From positions 1 through 9,090 of the forward strand of contig CAIYQJ010000175.1 in NCBI GenBank assembly GCA_903928275.1: a DNA stretch of 9,090 bases, written 5' to 3'. The translations under genes and the position numbers were made by a program. The notes beneath the pieces are model-generated. The model saw nothing but the letters and a program-made list of their open reading frames with translations. It ran no database searches and had not been told where the DNA came from. Origin of the DNA: an uncultured Chloroflexota bacterium. GTDB lineage: Bacteria; Chloroflexota; Limnocylindria; Limnocylindrales; CSP1-4. Positions 5,449 to 9,090 of the stretch are shown here, in pieces (the stretch's first letter is position 1; the number at the start of each line of letters is the position of its first letter).

Positions 5449-6297
5449 TCAGGGCTTGACGAGGTCGCCGTACAGCTCGGGGCGTCGGTCGCGGTAGAAC
5501 TGCCACGTCTGGCGGACCTCGGTGACGAGGTCGAGGTCCATGTCGCGGAGGATCAGCTCCTCGTCGTACGGGCTGCCCACCGGGCCCACGAACTGGCCGC
5601 GCGGGTCGCAGAAGTAGCTCTGGCCGTAGAAGTCATCGTCGCCGAGGGGCTCCTTGCCGACGCGGTTGATCGTGCCGACGAAGTAGCCGTTCGCCATCGC
5701 ATGGCTGACCTGCTCCACGCGCCAGAGGTACTCGGAGAGGCCCCGGCTCGTGGCCGACGGGATGAGGACGATCTCGGCGCCGTTGAGGCCGAGGGCGCGC
5801 GCGCCCTCCGGGAAGTGCCGGTCGTAGCAGATGTACACGCCCACGCGGCCCACGGCGGTCTGGAAGACAGGGAAGCCGAGGTTCCCCGGCCGGAAGTAGA
5901 ACTTCTCCCAGAAGCCCTTCACGTGCGGGATGTGCGTCTTGCGGTACTTGCCCAGGTAGGTGCCGTCGGCGTCGATGACCGCCGCGGTGTTGTAGTAGAC
6001 GCCTGGCGTCTCGCTGGCTTCCTCGTACATCGGCACGACGAGCACCATCCCGGTCTCCCGCGCGAGCGCCTGCATGCGCTTCGTCGTGGGGCCGTCGGGG
6101 ATCAGCTCCGTGTAGCCGTAGTACTCGGCGTCCTGCACCTGGCAGAAGTACGGCCCGTAGAAGAGCTCCTGGAACAGCATGAGCTTCGCGCCCTGCGCCG
6201 CAGCCTCGTGCGCGTACCGCTCGTGCTTCTGGATCATCGATTCCTTGTCGCCCGTCCAGGTCGCCTGGAGCAGCGCGCCGCGCACGATCCGGGGCAT
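5449..6297 (-). CDS. Nitrilase-superfamily amidohydrolase, probable beta-ureidopropionase (N-carbamoyl-beta-alanine amidohydrolase)
   Basis: 282 residues, the usual length of bacterial single-domain carbon-nitrogen hydrolases. The Glu-Lys-Cys triad is present: E44 (LFQELFYGPYF), K120 (GKYRKTHIPH) and C157 (VYICYDRHFPEGAR); E131 in FWEKFYF is the second conserved glutamate. The strings YRKTHIPHVKGFWEKFYF and ICYDRHFPEGARALGLNGAE are typical of beta-ureidopropionase/N-carbamoylputrescine-type enzymes. The expected reaction is N-carbamoyl-beta-alanine to beta-alanine, CO2 and ammonia in the cytoplasm. GGAGG at 6304-6308, six bases upstream, supports the ATG at 6297. It is first in a unit with the LLM gene. 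N-carbamoylputrescine amidase is the main alternative, but hydantoinase and aminotransferase neighbours favour the pyrimidine route. Confidence 0.92.
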   Translation of the reverse strand: MPRIVRGALLQATWTGDKESMIQKHERYAHEAAAQGAKLMLFQELFYGPYFCQVQDAEYYGYTELIPDGPTTKRMQALARETGMVLVVPMYEEASETPGVYYNTAAVIDADGTYLGKYRKTHIPHVKGFWEKFYFRPGNLGFPVFQTAVGRVGVYICYDRHFPEGARALGLNGAEIVLIPSATSRGLSEYLWRVEQVSHAMANGYFVGTINRVGKEPLGDDDFYGQSYFCDPRGQFVGPVGSPYDEELILRDMDLDLVTEVRQTWQFYRDRRPELYGDLVKP

Positions 6298-6374
6298 CCG
6301 TTCCCTCCGCGAAGGCCGGGAGTCGCCGCCTGCCGGGCGCTCGCCCGCAGCTCTCCCGCGTCGATCAGGGCGAC

Positions 6375-6380
6375 ACGGTA
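6375..6380 (-). promoter_or_regulatory. Weak candidate -10 (TACCGT) for the nitrilase-LLM unit
   Basis: The minus strand reads GTGTACCGTG about 78 bases before the nitrilase ATG, the only TANNNT-like hexamer noted in the 117-bp gap. No -35 match is seen. Low confidence. Confidence 0.2.
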
Positions 6381-6387
6381 CACCCTC

Positions 6388-6401
6388 GTCCCGTCCGGGA
6401 C
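6388..6401 (-). terminator. Short hairpin after the phosphodiester glycosidase gene
   Basis: GTCCCG and CGGGAC flank TC, 13 bp past the stop at 6415. The stem is 5-6 bp with no T run, so it is at best a weak terminator. It may instead be chance in GC-rich DNA. Confidence 0.3.
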
Positions 6402-6414
6402 ACGTGGCGGCGCG

Positions 6415-8610
6415 TCAGCCTGCGATGGGGACCACGACGAGCAGGACGTCAAGGTCCACGCGCGGCCGGCCCGGCGTCCCGACCGCCTGGATCTCGATCT
6501 CGTGGCGCCCCGTGCCGGTGAAGAGCTTCGCGTAGACGATCCGCCGGACGGCCGTCGCGGAGGCGCGGTCATCCACCGTCGCCACCGCCTTGCCGTCGAT
6601 GAGGACCTTCGCCGCGCCGCGGTCCCGACCCTTCATGGAGACCCAGGCGACCTGGCTCCCCCTGAAGGCGAAGGTGGCCGTGGCGCCCTTCTTCAGCGTG
6701 TAGCGGAGGGAGCCGCCGAAGAGCGGCGCCGACTTCGACGTCTTCCACGTCCCGTGGTACGCGATCTTCGACGACGAGTCCTGGTACGCGATCACGCGGT
6801 ACCGGAGCCCCTGCGCCCAGTCGCCGATGTTGCCGGCGCGGTCGACGGCGCGCACGCGGACGCGCGCGATGTCGCCGGGCACGACGTACACGAGCGCGAC
6901 CGGCTTCGTCGGATCCGCGACGGTCACGTCCGTCCACGTCGTGCCGCCATCCGCGCTCGCCTGGGCGTCGTACCGTGCGACCCCGGTCCCCCGATCCGTG
7001 GCCGCCGGCCACGAGACGGTCAGTGGCACCGACGTCGCCGTGAGCGTCGTCTGGGCCGTGAGGCGCGACACGGGAGCGTCCTGCATGACGGGCGCGACCG
7101 TGTCCGGCGCGATCGTGACCGGGAGCTGAGCGGTGAGGCCGATCGCGCTCACGGAGATCGCCGCCGCGCCCAGGTCCACGGCCGAGTACACGCCATCGGG
7201 CGACAGCGAGCCCGGGCCGGAGACGAGCGTCCACGTGGCCGACCCCGCCGGGACGGGCACGCCATTGAACGCCGAGTCCATGGCCCTGGCCACGAACGAC
7301 ACCTTCTCTCCGACGTAGAGGGTGCTCGTCGGTGGCCGAACGACGAGCTGGGACGGCGGCCCGGTCGGGGTCGAGCTCACGAGCATGATCGCGTTGGCGA
7401 CCGGGCGCTCCACTCCATCCGACGGCCTGTTCACGACCGACGCCTCGACGTCGCCCGGCTCGCGGACGTCGAGCTGGGTGGATCCGCCACTGTCGAAGCC
7501 GATGGCGTCGACTGCGCCCTGCGACAGCAGGAGCTGCGCGAGCTCCTGGTCGTTGACGCCCGCGCTGTACGGCGACTGGCGGCCGTCCACGGTCACGAAG
7601 ATGACGTCGCCGGCCGCCGTGATCCCGATCGCGGAGCGCGGGTCCGCGCGGTTCGCCGACGCCGGCCAGGACGAGATGTTCAGGGCGCCGCCCGTCACGA
7701 GGGTCTGCGGTCCCGTGACCAGCTGCCGCGCAGGCTCGAAGCCCGGCGTGATCCCGGTCGTGATCGTCAGCGACGTCCCCGTGGTCAGGTCGTCGAGGAA
7801 CGTGCCTTTCGGGCCGTTGAGCACGACCTGGTCCCCCGCGATCGGCCGCGAGCCCGCGGGCCGGGTCTCGACGACCGTCAGCGGGACGGTGGCGCCGAGC
7901 GCGAGCGGGCCGGCGAGACCGCCGAGGACCACCTCGACGCCGGTGCCCTCGGCGGGCGTCTTCGGCCCGAAGCGGGAGGTGTACATCGCGACCTCTCCGG
8001 GCCGACGGAACTGGTTCAGGCGGCTGATCGGGTGCGGGACCGCGTCGGCACCGGTGGCCGTCAACGAGGCCTGCACCGTGCCGATCGTCGCCCGGCCCGA
8101 CGCATCCACGGAGAACGCGGGGCGGTGGTCCGTGCTCGCGATCATCAGCTCCCCGTCCTGGACGTGGACCCCGTTGGGGGCGTCCTGCGTGGGGGACGCG
8201 TAGCCCGCCCAGACGTCGGCGTTCATCGCGGCGATGACGCGGTTGCCGTCCGACGAGGCCGCGTGTGCCTGCGCCGTGACCGTGGCGCGGCCGACAGCCT
8301 CGCCGTTGGCGAGGCTCGCCTCCACGTGGACCGAGGGGTCGCCTGCCCGCGCCGTCACGACATGGACGGCCTGGCCGCCGGCCCCGTCCGTCGTGATCCG
8401 GCCGGCCTGGTGCGTGACGGAGGGAGCGATCTGCTCGGTCGTGTCCGGGGTGAACCCGGTGACGATCGACGCGCCACGGACGCCTGCGGCGGCCGCGGTC
8501 CCGACGACGGGGCCGGGGAGCGTCGCGGCCAGGAGCGCCACGAGGGCGACCGGGGCGAGCGTCGCCAGCCGGACACGCCGGCCGCGCCGCTCTCGGGTCG
8601 GCGTCCACAT
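6415..8610 (-). CDS. Secreted phosphodiester glycosidase (NAGPA-like domain) with Ig/FN3-like and C-terminal beta domains
   Basis: 731 residues. The basic N-terminus and a hydrophobic stretch (about 15-37, ending TAAAAG) form a signal peptide, so the protein is exported. The catalytic-type region (about 75-412) has the landmarks of the NAGPA/phosphodiester glycosidase family: VIAAMNADVW (125-134), DPRSAIGITAAGDVIFVTVDG (around 323-343) and GAVDAIGFDSGGSTQLDV (365-382). Then come an Ig-like domain (about 418-500, VRPPTSTLYVGEKVSF), an FN3-like segment with WPAATDRGTGVARYDAQAS (534-552) and DRAGNIGDW (590-598), and a C-terminal beta domain (about 613-725) resembling carbohydrate-binding or jelly-roll modules. 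The family removes sugar residues from phosphodiester-linked glycans; a cell-wall or exopolysaccharide role is inferred. No Shine-Dalgarno is seen at the ATG. It appears to be a single-gene unit, with no visible link to the pyrimidine genes. Confidence 0.85.
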   Translation of the reverse strand: MWTPTRERRGRRVRLATLAPVALVALLAATLPGPVVGTAAAAGVRGASIVTGFTPDTTEQIAPSVTHQAGRITTDGAGGQAVHVVTARAGDPSVHVEASLANGEAVGRATVTAQAHAASSDGNRVIAAMNADVWAGYASPTQDAPNGVHVQDGELMIASTDHRPAFSVDASGRATIGTVQASLTATGADAVPHPISRLNQFRRPGEVAMYTSRFGPKTPAEGTGVEVVLGGLAGPLALGATVPLTVVETRPAGSRPIAGDQVVLNGPKGTFLDDLTTGTSLTITTGITPGFEPARQLVTGPQTLVTGGALNISSWPASANRADPRSAIGITAAGDVIFVTVDGRQSPYSAGVNDQELAQLLLSQGAVDAIGFDSGGSTQLDVREPGDVEASVVNRPSDGVERPVANAIMLVSSTPTGPPSQLVVRPPTSTLYVGEKVSFVARAMDSAFNGVPVPAGSATWTLVSGPGSLSPDGVYSAVDLGAAAISVSAIGLTAQLPVTIAPDTVAPVMQDAPVSRLTAQTTLTATSVPLTVSWPAATDRGTGVARYDAQASADGGTTWTDVTVADPTKPVALVYVVPGDIARVRVRAVDRAGNIGDWAQGLRYRVIAYQDSSSKIAYHGTWKTSKSAPLFGGSLRYTLKKGATATFAFRGSQVAWVSMKGRDRGAAKVLIDGKAVATVDDRASATAVRRIVYAKLFTGTGRHEIEIQAVGTPGRPRVDLDVLLVVVPIAG

Positions 8611-8619
8611 ATCCGCGCC

Positions 8620-8625
8620 ATGGTA
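8620..8625 (-). promoter_or_regulatory. Candidate -10 (TACCAT) of the phosphodiester glycosidase gene
   Basis: The minus strand reads GGGCTACCAT nine bases before the ATG at 8610. No Shine-Dalgarno lies between, so a very short or absent leader is possible. The CTACCAT string is shared with the region before the hydantoinase gene. No good -35 is seen. Confidence 0.3.
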
Positions 8626-8697
8626 GCCCGGATCGCGACAGCGGCTCCCGGACGGCGCCGTCGAGGTGGACGCCGCCTTCCGGCGGGACCTGTCGTG

Positions 8698-8706
8698 TGG
8701 TGTAAT
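8698..8706 (+). promoter_or_regulatory. Candidate extended -10 promoter (TGGTGTAAT) for the aminotransferase
   Basis: TGTAAT at 8701-8706 differs from TATAAT at one base and is preceded by TG one base away, an extended -10. It is the only AT-leaning spot in the 233-bp divergent gap. The hexamer 17 bp upstream (TTCCGG) is a poor -35, which extended -10 promoters tolerate. Initiation near 8713 would give a leader of about 130 nt that begins almost at the first hairpin. Confidence 0.42.
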
Positions 8707-8716
8707 ACGCGCCGTC

Positions 8717-8746
8717 CGTCGCCCGCGCGGGGGGGCGCGGGCGACG
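8717..8746 (+). other. Leader hairpin 1 (12-bp stem, G6 loop)
   Basis: 8717-8728 pairs perfectly with 8735-8746 (CGTCGCCCGCGC against GCGCGGGCGACG) around a loop of six G. It lies about 100-125 bases ahead of the aminotransferase start, and neither divergent neighbour ends here, so it is not a normal gene-end terminator. It may stabilise or control the leader. Confidence 0.6.
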
Positions 8747-8765
8747 AGACCGGTGACAGGGTGAG

Positions 8766-8785
8766 GCCGCCTCCGCGGGGGCGGC
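8766..8785 (+). other. Leader hairpin 2
   Basis: GCCGCC at 8766-8771 pairs with GGCGGC at 8780-8785; a T-G and a C-G pair can extend the stem to 8 bp with a 4-nt loop. It is the second of three successive hairpins ahead of the aminotransferase. Confidence 0.5.
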
Positions 8786-8798
8786 TTCGCCGCGATGT

Positions 8799-8819
8799 CG
8801 TCGCGCGCATCGCGCGACG
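8799..8819 (+). other. Leader hairpin 3 (9-bp stem, CAT loop)
   Basis: CGTCGCGCG at 8799-8807 and CGCGCGACG at 8811-8819 form a perfect stem around CAT. It ends 12 bp before the ribosome site of the aminotransferase, close enough to affect translation initiation if it forms in the transcript. Confidence 0.55.
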
Positions 8820-8831
8820 CTGCCAGGACAC

Positions 8832-8837
8832 GAGGTG
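8832..8837 (+). promoter_or_regulatory. Shine-Dalgarno of the aminotransferase gene
   Basis: GAGGTG six bases before the ATG at 8844. It supports this start over the in-frame ATG at 8871, which has no purine-rich site at the right distance. Confidence 0.6.
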
Positions 8838-8843
8838 CAGGCG

Positions 8844-9090
8844 ATGGCGACGAGGACCGTGCCGGGCGCGATGACCGGCCCCGAGATCGTCGAGCTCACG
8901 AAGCGCCACACGATCTTCGAGTGGTCGGCCCAGTCCAAGGTGGACCCCATCCCGGTCGCCGGCGCGAAGGGAAGCTACTTCTGGACGCCCGAGGGCAAGC
9001 GCTTCCTCGACTTCAACAGCCAGCTCATGTGCACGAACGCGGGTCACGGGCACCCGCGGATCATCGCGGCGATCCGCGAGCAGGCCGAGA
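8844..9090 (+). CDS. Class III aminotransferase, N-terminal part (3' end outside window), possibly beta-alanine:pyruvate type
   Basis: The frame is open from the ATG at 8844 to the window edge, 82 codons so far. The N-terminus fits PLP-dependent class III (omega) aminotransferases: RHTIFEWSAQSKVDPIPVAG (21-40), GSYFWTPEGKRFLDFNSQLM (43-62) and NAGHGHPRIIAAIREQAE (65-82), the last being the typical GHxHPxIxxAI element. The catalytic lysine and PLP-binding blocks lie beyond the window. Enzymes of this class include beta-alanine:pyruvate, GABA and other omega-amino acid transaminases. With a hydantoinase and a beta-ureidopropionase nearby, beta-alanine to malonate semialdehyde is the likeliest reaction, but that is context and not residue evidence. 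It is divergent from the glycosidase gene and has a long, hairpin-rich leader. Confidence 0.85.
   Translation, partial: MATRTVPGAMTGPEIVELTKRHTIFEWSAQSKVDPIPVAGAKGSYFWTPEGKRFLDFNSQLMCTNAGHGHPRIIAAIREQAE

Noticed and set aside
5429..5506. Upstream start for the LLM gene at 5506
   Set aside because: It would overlap the nitrilase C-terminus by 58 bp and adds a basic, non-homologous stretch; the GGAGG site supports 5428.
8717..8819. Hairpin series as a CRISPR array, attachment site or known riboswitch
   Set aside because: The three stems differ in sequence and spacing, with no repeated unit, and I recognise no conserved riboswitch core.
5701..8874. A 1057-codon open frame on the + strand
   Set aside because: It runs antisense to the nitrilase and glycosidase genes, both with clear family motifs. 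Its Arg/Asp/Val-rich product is typical of the antisense frame of GC-rich genes.
6569..8950. A 793-codon open frame on the - strand overlapping the glycosidase gene
   Set aside because: Arg/Gly-rich shadow in another frame of the same strand; no domain signal, and it crosses the divergent promoter region and the aminotransferase start.
8355..9053. Minus-strand frame opposite the aminotransferase start
   Set aside because: It is antisense to a region with clear class III aminotransferase motifs and covers the divergent gap.

Overview
The window is very GC-rich (by eye about 70%), with GC-rich third positions and short intergenic gaps, and no tRNA, rRNA, CRISPR array, insertion sequence or phage gene was seen. 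The base composition, several starts without a Shine-Dalgarno, and the gene set (hydantoinase, beta-ureidopropionase, LLM oxidoreductase, class III aminotransferase, secreted phosphodiester glycosidase) suggest a high-GC chromosome, perhaps Chloroflexota (Limnocylindria-like) or an actinobacterium. That placement is inference.

Layout. 1-129: C-terminal end of an Ala/Pro/Glu-rich protein on the + strand, made of a 17-residue tandem repeat. 146-177: strong hairpin terminator between convergent genes. 212-1645 (-): dihydropyrimidinase/hydantoinase. 1770-4260 (-): compact redox operon of three genes with overlapping stop/start codons: a small membrane-anchored Gly-rich protein, an ApbE-type flavin transferase, and a six-helix ferric-reductase-like heme protein with an extra extracytoplasmic domain. 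4424-6297 (-): two-gene unit of beta-ureidopropionase-type nitrilase, then an LLM-family (F420- or flavin-dependent) oxidoreductase. 6415-8610 (-): large secreted phosphodiester glycosidase-type protein with Ig/FN3-like and C-terminal beta domains. 8611-8843: divergent intergenic region with a candidate extended -10 promoter and three successive hairpins. 8844-9090 (+): start of a class III aminotransferase that runs off the window.

How the genes fit together. Hydantoinase, beta-ureidopropionase and an omega/beta-alanine-type aminotransferase are consecutive steps of reductive pyrimidine breakdown: dihydrouracil to N-carbamoyl-beta-alanine to beta-alanine to malonate semialdehyde. No dihydropyrimidine dehydrogenase is present here; the LLM enzyme, 20 bp downstream of the nitrilase, is the only soluble redox enzyme of the set. 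The heme-protein/ApbE operon lies between the LLM gene and the hydantoinase gene, on the same strand. It has its own candidate leaderless promoter preceded by three direct repeats.

The parts most worth a second look are this redox operon (ApbE without a visible signal peptide and without a visible flavin-acceptor motif nearby; heme protein without an NAD(P)H/FAD domain), its direct-repeat operator, and the hairpin-rich leader before the aminotransferase.
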